A DNA stretch of 64,000 nucleotides from Plantibacter sp. PA-3-X8 (GTDB taxonomy: Bacteria > Actinomycetota > Actinomycetes > Actinomycetales > Microbacteriaceae), in NCBI RefSeq assembly GCF_003856975.1, contig NZ_CP033107.1, forward strand, positions 1,302,001-1,366,000, given 5' to 3'. The notes under the pieces are model-generated. The model was not told where the DNA came from and made no database searches. It was given only the letters and a program-made list of their open reading frames with translations. How positions within the stretch are numbered: the first letter of the stretch is position 1; the number at the start of each line of letters is the position of its first letter. Below are positions 32,523-42,011 of the stretch, one piece after another. The position numbers and the translations under genes were made by a program.

Positions 32523-33821
32523 ATGTCCCGGAGACCGATCATCGGCCTCGCCGCAACGGCTGCGGCCGCGGCACTCGTCCTCAGCGGCTGCTCCGGTGGA
32601 GCGGCCAACGACGACGGCGACCCGAGCGGCGAGATCACCGTCCTCACGAACCGTACCGACCTCGTCGACACCACCTTCAAGGACTACGCGACCGAGTTCG
32701 AGAAGCAGTACCCCGGCACCACCGTCAAGTTCGAGGCTCTGACCGACTACGAGGGCGATGCCAAGATCCGGCTCAACTCGAAGGACTACGGCGACGTGCT
32801 CCTCATCCCCTCGTCGAACGTCACCAAGGACCAGTACGCGAACTTCTTCGAGCCGCTCGGCAGCACCGACGAGCAGTCCAAGACCTACCGCTTCGCGAAC
32901 GAGGCCTCCTTCGACGGCACGGCCTACGGCGTCTCGACCTTCGGTTCCGCCATGGGCTACGTCTTCAACCGCGACGTGTGGACCAAGGCCGGGATCACCG
33001 AGCCTCCGGCCACTGAGGAGGAGTACCTCGCCGCACTCGAGAAGATCAAGGCGACCGGCTCGATCCCGTACTACACGAACTACAAGGACGGCTGGCCGCT
33101 CGCGACGCTCGAGGGCAACCTCGGAGCCGTGCAGGGCCCGAAGGTCCGCACCGAGATGATCGCGACCGACAGCCCCTGGACCGAGGGCAACGACCAGTAC
33201 AACATCGACGGTCTCCTCTTCGACACCGTCGCCGCCGGCCTGAGCGAGCCGGACCCCACCACCACCAACTGGGAGGAGTCGAAGAACCTCCTCGCCTCCG
33301 GTGAGATCAGCTCGATGGTGCTCGGCTCCTGGGCCGTCTCGCAGATGCAGGACGCGGCCGAGAAGGCCGGCGAGTCCCGCGACGTGATCGGCTTCTGGCC
33401 GATGCCGTGGAAGACCGACGACGGCTTCACCTCCGTCACCGCCTCCGACAAGTTCCTGGCGGTCAGCAAGTACTCGAAGAACAAGGCGACCGCGAAGGCC
33501 TGGATCGACTGGTTCACGAACGAGTCCGGATTCGCCGCGAGCCAGGGTGCCATCAGCCCCGTCATCAGCGACCCGGCACCCGACACGCTGGCCGACTTCT
33601 CCGATCTCGGCGTCACCTACCTGGAGCTCGCTCCGGACCCGGTGGGCAAGGAGGCCGTGATCAACGACATCGCCAACGCCGCCGAGATCGACCTCTTCGG
33701 CAACACCTACCGCCAGAAGCTCATCGACATCGCCCGCGGCGCAGCCGACGGCGACAAGGAGAGCGCCTTCGCCGACCTCAACGAGCGCTGGGCGGCCGCC
33801 CGCGCGGACGTCGCCGAGTAG
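32523..33821 (+). CDS. ABC importer sugar-binding lipoprotein of the mannan operon
   Basis: A 432-residue family 1 binding protein. The lipobox LVLSGC gives Cys23. Segments such as GVSTFGSAMGYVFNRDVW and MVLGSWAVSQMQ are typical of cytoplasm-facing MalE-like folds. AAGGAG lies 6 bases before ATG 32523. A 14-bp stem-loop separates it from the permease genes, an arrangement that raises binding-protein levels over permease levels. Because the operon continues with beta-mannosidase, mannanase and mannose-6-phosphate isomerase, manno-oligosaccharides are the likely ligand. Confidence 0.9.
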   Translation: MSRRPIIGLAATAAAAALVLSGCSGGAANDDGDPSGEITVLTNRTDLVDTTFKDYATEFEKQYPGTTVKFEALTDYEGDAKIRLNSKDYGDVLLIPSSNVTKDQYANFFEPLGSTDEQSKTYRFANEASFDGTAYGVSTFGSAMGYVFNRDVWTKAGITEPPATEEEYLAALEKIKATGSIPYYTNYKDGWPLATLEGNLGAVQGPKVRTEMIATDSPWTEGNDQYNIDGLLFDTVAAGLSEPDPTTTNWEESKNLLASGEISSMVLGSWAVSQMQDAAEKAGESRDVIGFWPMPWKTDDGFTSVTASDKFLAVSKYSKNKATAKAWIDWFTNESGFAASQGAISPVISDPAPDTLADFSDLGVTYLELAPDPVGKEAVINDIANAAEIDLFGNTYRQKLIDIARGAADGDKESAFADLNERWAAARADVAE

Positions 33822-33834
33822 CACCCATCCGATC

Positions 33835-33871
33835 GACACCCGGGCCCGTCCCCACGGCGGGCCCGGGTGTC
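33835..33871 (+). terminator. Intercistronic stem-loop between binding protein and permeases
   Basis: A perfect 14-bp stem (33835-33848 with 33858-33871) and a 9-base loop with no T-run. It probably protects the upstream message or partially terminates, setting a high ratio of binding protein to permease. Confidence 0.75.
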
Positions 33872-33903
33872 CTCCACCCCGCGCAGCGAAGAAGGCAACC
33901 AGC

Positions 33904-34863
33904 ATGGTCACAGTCCAGGGAGCGTCACCCGCCACCCGAGCGGTGGTGACGAACCATCCACGCCCGCCGCGCACCCTGCGCCCGGGCAGACCCCCGAAGG
34001 CCACCGGGTCGCGTGTCACCCCCTGGCTCTTCCTCGTGGTGCCGCTCGCCTTCCTGATCGTGCTCACCTACGTGCCGGTCGCGAACATGTTCTGGTACAG
34101 CCTCACCTCGTGGGACGGACTCGAACCAGAGCAGGAGTTCGTCGGCATCGACAACTTCGTGCAGATCTTCACGAAGCCGGAGATCTTCCAGGTCTTCTTC
34201 GTGAGCCTGTACTACCTCGTCGGGGCCGTCGCCCAGCTCGTCCTGGCGCTGTACCTCGCCACGCTGTTGAGCTTCCGCACCCGCTTCAAGAACCTCTTCA
34301 AGGGCGTCATCTTCTTCCCCTACCTCATCAACGGGGTCGCCATCGGGCTGGTCTTCCTCTACTTCCTCCGCCCAGGCGGCACCCTCGACGCCCTCCTCGC
34401 GGCGGTCGGCGTGCAGGACACCCCGCAGTGGCTCGGCGACCCCTCGTTCGTGAACGCCTCCCTCGCCGCCACGTCCGTCTGGCGGTACATGGGCCTCAAC
34501 TTCGTCCTGTTCCTCGGTGCGATCCAGTCGGTCCCGTCCGAGCAGTACGAGGCCGCGGACCTCGACGGCGCCAACTCGTGGCACAAGTTCCGCTTCATCA
34601 TCCTGCCGAGCATCCGGCGCATCCTCGGCCTCTCGTTCATCCTGGCCATCGCCGGAGCACTGTCCGCCTTCGAGATGCCGTACGTCATGACCGGCGGTGC
34701 CAACGGCTCCGAGACCTTCGTGATCCAGACGGTGAACACGGCTTTCAAGTTCTCGAAGGTGGGTTTGGCGTCCGCGATGGCCGTCGTCCTGCTGCTGATC
34801 GTCCTGGTCATCACCTTCGTCCAACGCCGGGTCTTCCCCGACGAGAAGGGAGGCGAATCGTGA
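33904..34863 (+). CDS. ABC sugar permease, MalF type (mannan operon)
   Basis: A 319-residue permease with a Pro/Arg-rich cytosolic N-terminus, six hydrophobic helices and the EAA loop QYEAADLDGANSW. ATG 33904 follows GAAGG. It ends in a GTGA overlap with the next permease. Confidence 0.9.
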   Translation: MVTVQGASPATRAVVTNHPRPPRTLRPGRPPKATGSRVTPWLFLVVPLAFLIVLTYVPVANMFWYSLTSWDGLEPEQEFVGIDNFVQIFTKPEIFQVFFVSLYYLVGAVAQLVLALYLATLLSFRTRFKNLFKGVIFFPYLINGVAIGLVFLYFLRPGGTLDALLAAVGVQDTPQWLGDPSFVNASLAATSVWRYMGLNFVLFLGAIQSVPSEQYEAADLDGANSWHKFRFIILPSIRRILGLSFILAIAGALSAFEMPYVMTGGANGSETFVIQTVNTAFKFSKVGLASAMAVVLLLIVLVITFVQRRVFPDEKGGES

Positions 34864-35780
34864 CCGCCACCGCCGACCGACCGGTCTCCGCTGCCACACC
34901 CGAGCCCCGACGCGCACTGCGACGGACGCGGCGCGGGCCGAAGCGCCCACAGGGTGCCGTCGCCCTCACCGCGACGACGATCAAGTACGCCTCGCTCATC
35001 ATCGCGAGCCTCTTCGCGGTGGTCCCCCTGGCCACGATCTTCATGCTCGCCTTCAAGACCGACCGCGAACAGCGGACGACCGGTCCCCTCACCCCGCCGT
35101 CGAACTGGTTCAACTTCGACAACTTCGTCGTCGCCTTCGACCAGGGCGGCATGGTCACCGGATTCCTCAACACCGCGATCATCCTGCTCGTGTCCGTGGC
35201 CGGGACCATCCTGATCGGCACCATGTCGGCCTACGCACTCGACCGGTTCCGCTTCCGCGGACGGAAGCTCGTCATGGGCCTGTTCCTCCTGGCGACGCTC
35301 GTGCCGTCGGTCACGACCCAGGTGGCCACGTTCCAGGTGGTGTCCGCACTCGAGCTGTTCAACACCCGTGGCGCCGCGATCCTCCTCTTCATGGGGACCG
35401 ACATCGTCGCGATCTACATCTTCCTGCAGTTCATGCAGTCGATCCCCGTCTCCCTCGACGAGGCGGCGATGCTCGACGGCGCGAACCGCTTCACGATCTA
35501 CTGGCGCATCATCCTCCCGCTGCTGAAGCCCGCCGTCGCGACGGTCGTCATCATCAAGGGCATCGCCATCTACAACGAGTTCTACATCCCCTTCCTGTAC
35601 ATGCCGTCGCAGGACCTAGGGGTGATCTCCACCTCGCTGTTCCGGTTCATGGGACCGTTCGGCGCCCAGTGGCAGATCATCGCGGCCGGGACGATCCTCG
35701 TGATCATCCCGACGCTCGTCGCCTTCCTCTTCCTGCAGCGATACATCTACAACGGCCTGACTTCTGGAGCAACCAAGTGA
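34860..35780 (+). CDS. ABC sugar permease, MalG type (mannan operon)
   Basis: A 306-residue permease with a basic N-terminal tail (RRALRRTRRGPKRP), six helices and the EAA loop LDEAAMLDGANRF. The GTG start overlaps the previous stop, with GGGAGG upstream. It ends in a GTGA overlap with the beta-mannosidase gene, showing that transport and hydrolysis are translated as one unit. Confidence 0.9.
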   Translation: MTATADRPVSAATPEPRRALRRTRRGPKRPQGAVALTATTIKYASLIIASLFAVVPLATIFMLAFKTDREQRTTGPLTPPSNWFNFDNFVVAFDQGGMVTGFLNTAIILLVSVAGTILIGTMSAYALDRFRFRGRKLVMGLFLLATLVPSVTTQVATFQVVSALELFNTRGAAILLFMGTDIVAIYIFLQFMQSIPVSLDEAAMLDGANRFTIYWRIILPLLKPAVATVVIIKGIAIYNEFYIPFLYMPSQDLGVISTSLFRFMGPFGAQWQIIAAGTILVIIPTLVAFLFLQRYIYNGLTSGATK

Positions 35781-38263
35781 GCATCATCGACACCGCCACC
35801 GTCCGTCCCCTGACCACCCGCCTCCTGCACGAGGGGTGGAGTCTGCGTGCGGTCGGTGGCGCGATCCCCGAGGCATTCGTCGGGACGAGCGTGCCCGCGA
35901 CGGTGCCCGGCCTCGTGCACACGGACCTCCTCGACGCCGGGCTCATCCCCGACCCCTTCCTCGACCGCAACGAGCACCTCGTGACGTGGATCGGATCGAC
36001 GGACTGGGAGTACCGCACCACCTTCACGTGGGAGCCGGACGGCCACGAGCGGCACGACCTCGTGTTCGAGGGACTCGACACCGTGGCGACGGTGACCGTG
36101 AACGGCTCGGTCGTCGCGACCACGCGGAACCAGCACCGCACCTACCGCATCGACGTCGGTGCCGTCCTGCGCGAGGGTGAGAACGAGCTGGTCGTGCACT
36201 TCGCCTCGCCCGTTGCGGCTGCCGACCTGGCCAGCCTCGAGATAGGCTACCGCCCCCACACCTACTCCCACCCGTTCAACGCCATCCGCAAGGCCGCCTG
36301 CAACTTCGGCTGGGACTGGGGACTCGACGCCGCCTCGTCGGGACTCTGGAAGCCCGTGAGTCTGCAGTCATGGTCGACGGCCCGGCTCGCCTCGGTGCGT
36401 CCGGTCGTGACCGTCGATGGCGGCGAGGGCCGGGTGGCCGTGCACGTCGACGTGGAACGCGCCGGCGACGGTGACGCGCCCCTCGCGCTCACAGCGACGG
36501 TCGCCGACGCGAGCACTGATGTCGTCCTCGCGGCCGGTGCCGACACCGCGGTGGTCGAGCTCACCGTCGCGGATGCCGAACTGTGGTGGCCTCGCGGGTA
36601 CGGCGAGCAGCCGCTGTACGACCTCGACGTCGTGCTCGGACAGGACGAGGCACGCCTCGGCGAGTGGTCGAGGCGTATCGGGTTCCGGACCGTCGAGGTC
36701 GAACTCGAACCCGACGCGGAGGGCACCTCGTTCCGCTTCGTCGTGAACGGCGAGGCCATCTGGGTGCGAGGCGCCAACTGGATCCCCGACGACGCCTTCG
36801 TGACCCGCGTGGATCGCGCACGGCTCGCGCGCCGGATGGACCAAGCCGAGTTCGCGAACCTCAACCTGCTCCGAATCTGGGGCGGCGGCTACTACGAGTC
36901 CGACGACTTCTACGAGCTCTGCGACGAGCGCGGGATCATGGTCTGGCAGGACTTCCTCTTCGCCTGCGCGGCCTATGCCGAGGAGGAGCCGCTGTGGAGC
37001 GAGGTCGAGGCTGAGGCACGCGACAACATCACGCGCATCATGCCGCACGCGAGCCTCGTGCTGTGGAACGGCAACAACGAGAACATCTGGGGCTTCGAGG
37101 AGTGGGGCTGGGAGAAGCGCGTCCAGGGCCGTACCTGGGGCATGGGCTACTACCTCGACCTGCTGCCGCGGCTCGTCGCCGAGCTCGACCCGGCCGGCAA
37201 CTACACCGCGGGCAGCCCCTGGTCGGGAACGCCGGACATCCCGGCCAACGACCCGGACCACGGATCCGTGCACCTCTGGGAGCTGTGGAACCGCGTCGAC
37301 TACCCCGCCTACCGCGACGTCTCGCCGCGCTTCGTGGCCGAGTTCGGTTGGCAGGGTCCGGCGACGTGGTCGACGATCGATCGAGCCATCTCGGACTCCC
37401 CGCTCACGCCGGAGTCGCCCGGCATGATCCACCATCAGAAGGCGACGGACGGGAACGACAAACTGACCGACGGACTCGTCGCGCACCTGCCGCTGCCGGA
37501 CGACACCGAGGACTGGCACTGGGCGATGTCGCTCAACCAGGCCAACGCCGTGACCGTCGCGATCGAGCACTTCCGGTCGTGGAGCCCACGCTGCATGGGG
37601 TCGATCGTCTGGCAGCTGAACGACTGCTGGCCAGTCACGTCCTGGGCGGCCGTCGACGGCGACGAGCGCGCGAAGCCGCTGCTCTACGCCTTGCGACACG
37701 TCTACGCCGACCGGCTCGTGACCGTGCAGCCGCGAGGGGAGTCCCTCGTGGTCGCCGTGCTCAACGACGGCCCGGATGCCTGGGCGGACGACCTCGTCAT
37801 CCGGCGCCTCCGGTTCGACGGGACCGAACTCGCCTCGGTGCGCGTCCCGGTCGACCTGGACCGACGCTCCTCGACGCTCGTCGAGATCCCCGAAGCGGTC
37901 GCGGTCGCGGGCTCGGCACCCGATGAAGTGCTCGTCGCCACAGTCGGGGCGGAACGCGGCTTCTGGTCCTTCGCCGAGGCACGTGATTCGACGATCCCCG
38001 CCCCTCGGTTCAGCGCCGAGGTCGCCCGCCAGGAGGACGGTTACGCCGTGACCATCACGGCCGAGTCGTTCCTTCGCGACCTCACGCTGCTCGTCGACAA
38101 GCTGGACCCGGCCGCCGTCGTCGACGACCAGCTCGTGACCCTCCTGCCGGGAGAGCGCGTGACGTACCACGTGCGGACCGAGGTGGAACTCGGCGAGGAC
38201 GAGCTCCTGTCGACCCGGGTCGTGCGCACCGCGAACCAGCTGGTCGAGGACTGGGCACGGTGA
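35777..38263 (+). CDS. Beta-mannosidase, glycoside hydrolase family 2
   Basis: An 828-residue cytosolic exo-enzyme that removes terminal beta-mannose from oligosaccharides. Domains in order: sugar-binding jelly roll (about 10-175), immunoglobulin-like (190-305), TIM barrel (about 310-640, acid/base Glu435 in NGNNENIWG, nucleophile Glu522 in FVAEFGWQG), then C-terminal beta domains. The phrase FNAIRKAACNFGWDWG is typical of the beta-mannosidase branch of GH2. There is no signal peptide. The GTG start overlaps the permease stop. It feeds mannose to the ROK kinase encoded next. Confidence 0.93.
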   Translation: MSIIDTATVRPLTTRLLHEGWSLRAVGGAIPEAFVGTSVPATVPGLVHTDLLDAGLIPDPFLDRNEHLVTWIGSTDWEYRTTFTWEPDGHERHDLVFEGLDTVATVTVNGSVVATTRNQHRTYRIDVGAVLREGENELVVHFASPVAAADLASLEIGYRPHTYSHPFNAIRKAACNFGWDWGLDAASSGLWKPVSLQSWSTARLASVRPVVTVDGGEGRVAVHVDVERAGDGDAPLALTATVADASTDVVLAAGADTAVVELTVADAELWWPRGYGEQPLYDLDVVLGQDEARLGEWSRRIGFRTVEVELEPDAEGTSFRFVVNGEAIWVRGANWIPDDAFVTRVDRARLARRMDQAEFANLNLLRIWGGGYYESDDFYELCDERGIMVWQDFLFACAAYAEEEPLWSEVEAEARDNITRIMPHASLVLWNGNNENIWGFEEWGWEKRVQGRTWGMGYYLDLLPRLVAELDPAGNYTAGSPWSGTPDIPANDPDHGSVHLWELWNRVDYPAYRDVSPRFVAEFGWQGPATWSTIDRAISDSPLTPESPGMIHHQKATDGNDKLTDGLVAHLPLPDDTEDWHWAMSLNQANAVTVAIEHFRSWSPRCMGSIVWQLNDCWPVTSWAAVDGDERAKPLLYALRHVYADRLVTVQPRGESLVVAVLNDGPDAWADDLVIRRLRFDGTELASVRVPVDLDRRSSTLVEIPEAVAVAGSAPDEVLVATVGAERGFWSFAEARDSTIPAPRFSAEVARQEDGYAVTITAESFLRDLTLLVDKLDPAAVVDDQLVTLLPGERVTYHVRTEVELGEDELLSTRVVRTANQLVEDWAR

Positions 38264-39273
38264 CCCTGGCGGACATGACCGCGGAGCGGGATCCGTCGGG
38301 GTCGGTCGCGCTCGCGGTCGACCTCGGCGGCACCAAAGTGGAGGCCGCGCTCGTCACGGCCGAGGGCGTCGTGGTCGACGGCAGCGCGCATCGGGCGCCG
38401 ACGGGGCCCGATGCAGGGCGCCGTGCACTGGAAGACGCCGTCGACCGAGTGGTCCTCGCCTCGATCGCGCACCTGCCGGACGGTTCCGCGCTCGTCGGCG
38501 TCGGCATCGGTTCGGCGGGTCCCGTCGACCTCGGCCGCGGCACCGTGAGCCCGAAGAACCTCCCGCGACTGCACGGCTTCGACCTCCGGACACACATCGC
38601 GCGGCTGTTACCGGACGCCCCGGTGGTGGTCCGTCTCGACGGGACCTGCATCGCGCTCGCGGAGCACTGGCTTGGAGCGACCCGCGGCACCGAGAACTCG
38701 ATGGCGATGATCGTCTCGACCGGTGTCGGCGGCGGGATCATCCTGCACGGGCGGTTGATCGCCGGCCGGAGCGGCAACGCCGGCCACATCGGTCAGGTGC
38801 AGATCGCCTCGCGCGTACCTGGAGAGTCCGCCGACGACGCGACGCTCGAGCGCATCGCCTCCGGACCACGGAGCGTCGCCTGGGCGCGGGCCCACGGCTG
38901 GGACGGCCGCACCGGCGAGGAGCTCGCCGTCGACGCCTCGGCGGGGGATCCCGTCGCGCGGTCCGCTGTCGTCCGTTCGGCCACCGCGGTCGGACAGGCG
39001 ATCGCGAGTGCCGCGACCCTGCTCGACCTGGAGGCGGTCGCCGTCGGCGGCGGGTTCACCGCCGTCAGCACCGACTATCTCGACCTCGTCCGTGCCGCGG
39101 TGCAGGACGCCATCGTCCTCGACTACGCGGCCGGCGTCGTCGTGACCGGTTCCGCTCTCGACGGCGCGGGTCCGATCCTCGGCGCCGCAGCACTCATCCA
39201 CCGACCGGAGGCACTCGGCCTCCCACCGCTCGACCCGATGCACCATCCCAGACGAAGGAGCCTGGCACGATGA
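38260..39273 (+). CDS. ROK family sugar kinase, probable mannokinase
   Basis: A 337-residue kinase with the phosphate-binding motif ALAVDLGGTKVEAA near residue 17 and the second ATP segment IVSTGVGGGIILHG, but no DNA-binding domain, so it is an enzyme, not a repressor. The usual zinc cluster CxCGxxGC is absent; the region after GNAGHIGQ has no cysteines. GTG 38260 overlaps the GH2 stop; ATG 38275 is an alternative. Sitting between beta-mannosidase and mannose-6-phosphate isomerase, its substrate is inferred to be mannose. Confidence 0.82.
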   Translation: MTLADMTAERDPSGSVALAVDLGGTKVEAALVTAEGVVVDGSAHRAPTGPDAGRRALEDAVDRVVLASIAHLPDGSALVGVGIGSAGPVDLGRGTVSPKNLPRLHGFDLRTHIARLLPDAPVVVRLDGTCIALAEHWLGATRGTENSMAMIVSTGVGGGIILHGRLIAGRSGNAGHIGQVQIASRVPGESADDATLERIASGPRSVAWARAHGWDGRTGEELAVDASAGDPVARSAVVRSATAVGQAIASAATLLDLEAVAVGGGFTAVSTDYLDLVRAAVQDAIVLDYAAGVVVTGSALDGAGPILGAAALIHRPEALGLPPLDPMHHPRRRSLAR

Positions 39274-42011
39274 ATCGCACCCCCGACCCCCGCCCATCGC
39301 ACCGCGACACGAGCGGCCGCCTCGCCGCCGGCATGCTCGCGGCGGCCGTCACCGCCGCACTGCTCCCGGCGCTCGCGGCGCCGGCAGCTGCCGCCCCGGC
39401 CGACTGGACCTCGCGCAACACCTCGTTCGTCGAGCGTGACGGCTCCCGCCTCGTGCTCGACGGCGAGACCTTCCGCTTCAGCGGTCCGAACATCTACTGG
39501 CTCGGTCTGGACGAGAACGTGGGCGGGGTCGACTACCCGACTGCGTTCCGCATCGCTGACACCCTCGATGCGGCGGCCAGGATGGGTTCGACCGTCGTGC
39601 GGACGCACATGATGACCTCGACGGGCCAGGACGGTGCGAACCCCCTGGCGATCATGCCGGCCCTCGGGCAGATGAACGACGAGGCGTTCGCGACGATCGA
39701 CTTCGCCGTCGCGTACGCCGGCAAGCTCGGCATCCGGCTGGTGCTCCCGCTCACCGACGAGTGGGAGTACTACCACGGCGGGCATCGCGACTTCACGACC
39801 CCGTACGGGCTGACGTCGGCCGACTTCTACACCGACGAGCGGCCGATCGCCGCCTACCAGGCCTACGTCGACGCGATCCTGCAGCGGACGAACGCGCTGA
39901 CCGGCGTCCCGTACATCGAGGACCCGACGATCATGGCGTGGGAGCTCGGGAACGAGTTGGAGGGGATGACCGCAACGTGGATCGACCGGCAGGTCGCGTT
40001 CATCAAGGAACGCGCCCCACAGCAGCTCGTCGCGGCCGGTCGGCGATTCGACATCGACCCGGACACGCTCTCCGCGCCGGAACTCGACATCGTCGATGTG
40101 CACTACTACCCGCCCACCGCCGCACGCGTGTCCGCGGACGCGGCCACGGTCACCGCCGCGGGCAAGGTCTACCTGGCCGGCGAGTACGCCTCCACTGCTG
40201 CGAGCCCGGCGTTGCTCGAACCGCTCGTCGCCGACCCGAACGTGACCGGCATGCTGTTCTGGTCGCTGTTCGGCAACAGCGACCGTGGTGGGCTCGTCCC
40301 GCACGACGACGGGTTCACGATCCATGCACCCGGTGCGACCGATGCCGAGCGCGCCCGGGTCTCCGCGATCACCGCCTATGCCGCTGCGATCGGTGCCGTG
40401 CCGGCTGCTCCCGCCGTCGGGACACCGCTCATCACAGCGGTCGACCGCGCGGACGGCATCAACACCGTCCGATGGCGCGGGGCCGGCGGCGCGGTCTCGT
40501 ACCGGCTCGAACGCTCGCTCGACGGGATCTCGTGGACCGCGGTCGACACCGGCGCGCTCCGGGCCGATGCCGGGTCCGCGACGGACTTCGCCTCGCCGAC
40601 GGGAGCGGTCTACCGCGTCGTCGCGATCGACGGGGCCGGGGCCGACGCGGCGCTGTCGGACCCGGTCACGACCGAGACCGACACCCGCGTGCTCGTCGAC
40701 CCGCTCGAGTCCTGGCTGCTCACCGAGGCGCACGACGGTGCGACGATCGTTCCACGCGCAGATGGGACGAGCGTGGTCGCCGCCTCCGATGGAGCCAGCG
40801 TCACCTGGAAGCAGGACCGACTCTCGGCGGCGTCGTTCATCGTCTCCGGATCGGTCGTGGTCGAGTCCAGCGCTGACGGTTCAGCCTGGGTGACCGCCGC
40901 GGCCGAGGTCGGACCCGGCGGCACGGTGATCGCTCGCGATCTGGCGGGGCCGTACCTCCGGGTGACCCTCGCCGCCGACGCGACCGTGTCGCGGGCCACC
41001 ATCTGGTCGGCGGTGGACGCTCCGAGCGGGCCGCCGGCGGCGTTCGCATCCGTCTCACCGGCGCCCGGCACCGTCGATGTGACCGCGACGCCGACCTTCA
41101 CCTGGGAGTCGGCGGCCGGTGCGGCCTACTACCGCTTCACGCTCGCCGCGCAGGCCGACCTCGGAAACCCGGTCGTCGTCGTCGACGGTGTCGGAACCCC
41201 CTCGGTCACCCCGACGGTCTCCCTCATGCCGGGACAGCGGTACTGGTGGTCGGTCACCGCGGTCAACGGAGCCGGGACGACCGCAGCGAGCACGGGAGCG
41301 GCGGACTTCCTCATGAAGGCGCTGCCGAGCGAACCGCTCGTCGTCGAGGACTTCGAGTCGTACGCCGATGACGCCGCCCTGCAGGCCGCCTACGTGCGGA
41401 ACAGCGGGGGCGGCGCCGTGACACCGACGCTCACGCCGAACCCCGACACCGGCACGAACGCGATGTCGGCCGCGTACGACCTCGCCGGTCCCGGCTATGC
41501 CGGCGTCGTCCGCACCTTCCAGACACCGCAGGACTGGTGGGGCTACACCGGGCTCCAGCTCTGGGTGCAGGGGACACCGGGCGACGACGTCACCGTCCAG
41601 TTCGTGACGCGTGGGACGTACTGGGAGACGGTCGCGCCCATCGAGGGCGAGGGTTGGCAGCTGATCGAGATCCCGTTCTCGGCCTTCGCCCCACCGGCCT
41701 GGGCCGGCGAGGCGGCGTTCGACCCGACCTCCGTCACCCAGATCGGGTTCTACCTCGGTGGTGAAGGATCCGGCACCCTGCTGGTCGACGACGTCGTCAC
41801 GACGGTCGCGGCGGTGGAGCCGGAGCCGGAACCGGGCACGGGACAGCCGGGCACGGGACAGCCTGGAGGGTCGGGCGGCACCGACCCGGTGGCGCCGACG
41901 GGCGACCTCGCCCGCACCGGCCTGGACGCCACGCCCTGGATCGTCGGCGCGTTCGCGCTGCTCGCGATGGGTGGTCTGCTGCTGGTCCGCGGTCGACGGC
42001 GGGCTCTCTGA
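39270..42011 (+). CDS. Cell-wall-anchored GH5 beta-mannanase with LARTG sorting signal
   Basis: A 913-residue exported enzyme. Residues 1-42 are a signal peptide; 45 to about 375 form a GH5 barrel with acid/base Glu229 in WELGNELEG, VHYY at 277-280 and nucleophile Glu305 in YLAGEYAS. Then come fibronectin-III-like modules (about 385-470 and 600-685) and a galactose-binding-like (CBM11-type) module at about 690-848. A PEPEPGTGQPGTGQPGG linker leads to LARTG (880-884), a hydrophobic stretch and the tail RGRRRAL. LAxTG is the motif of class E sortases in high-GC actinobacteria, so the enzyme is probably fixed to peptidoglycan. ATG 39270 overlaps the kinase stop, with AAGGAG 9 bases before. Confidence 0.88.
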   Translation: MNRTPDPRPSHRDTSGRLAAGMLAAAVTAALLPALAAPAAAAPADWTSRNTSFVERDGSRLVLDGETFRFSGPNIYWLGLDENVGGVDYPTAFRIADTLDAAARMGSTVVRTHMMTSTGQDGANPLAIMPALGQMNDEAFATIDFAVAYAGKLGIRLVLPLTDEWEYYHGGHRDFTTPYGLTSADFYTDERPIAAYQAYVDAILQRTNALTGVPYIEDPTIMAWELGNELEGMTATWIDRQVAFIKERAPQQLVAAGRRFDIDPDTLSAPELDIVDVHYYPPTAARVSADAATVTAAGKVYLAGEYASTAASPALLEPLVADPNVTGMLFWSLFGNSDRGGLVPHDDGFTIHAPGATDAERARVSAITAYAAAIGAVPAAPAVGTPLITAVDRADGINTVRWRGAGGAVSYRLERSLDGISWTAVDTGALRADAGSATDFASPTGAVYRVVAIDGAGADAALSDPVTTETDTRVLVDPLESWLLTEAHDGATIVPRADGTSVVAASDGASVTWKQDRLSAASFIVSGSVVVESSADGSAWVTAAAEVGPGGTVIARDLAGPYLRVTLAADATVSRATIWSAVDAPSGPPAAFASVSPAPGTVDVTATPTFTWESAAGAAYYRFTLAAQADLGNPVVVVDGVGTPSVTPTVSLMPGQRYWWSVTAVNGAGTTAASTGAADFLMKALPSEPLVVEDFESYADDAALQAAYVRNSGGGAVTPTLTPNPDTGTNAMSAAYDLAGPGYAGVVRTFQTPQDWWGYTGLQLWVQGTPGDDVTVQFVTRGTYWETVAPIEGEGWQLIEIPFSAFAPPAWAGEAAFDPTSVTQIGFYLGGEGSGTLLVDDVVTTVAAVEPEPEPGTGQPGTGQPGGSGGTDPVAPTGDLARTGLDATPWIVGAFALLAMGGLLLVRGRRRAL

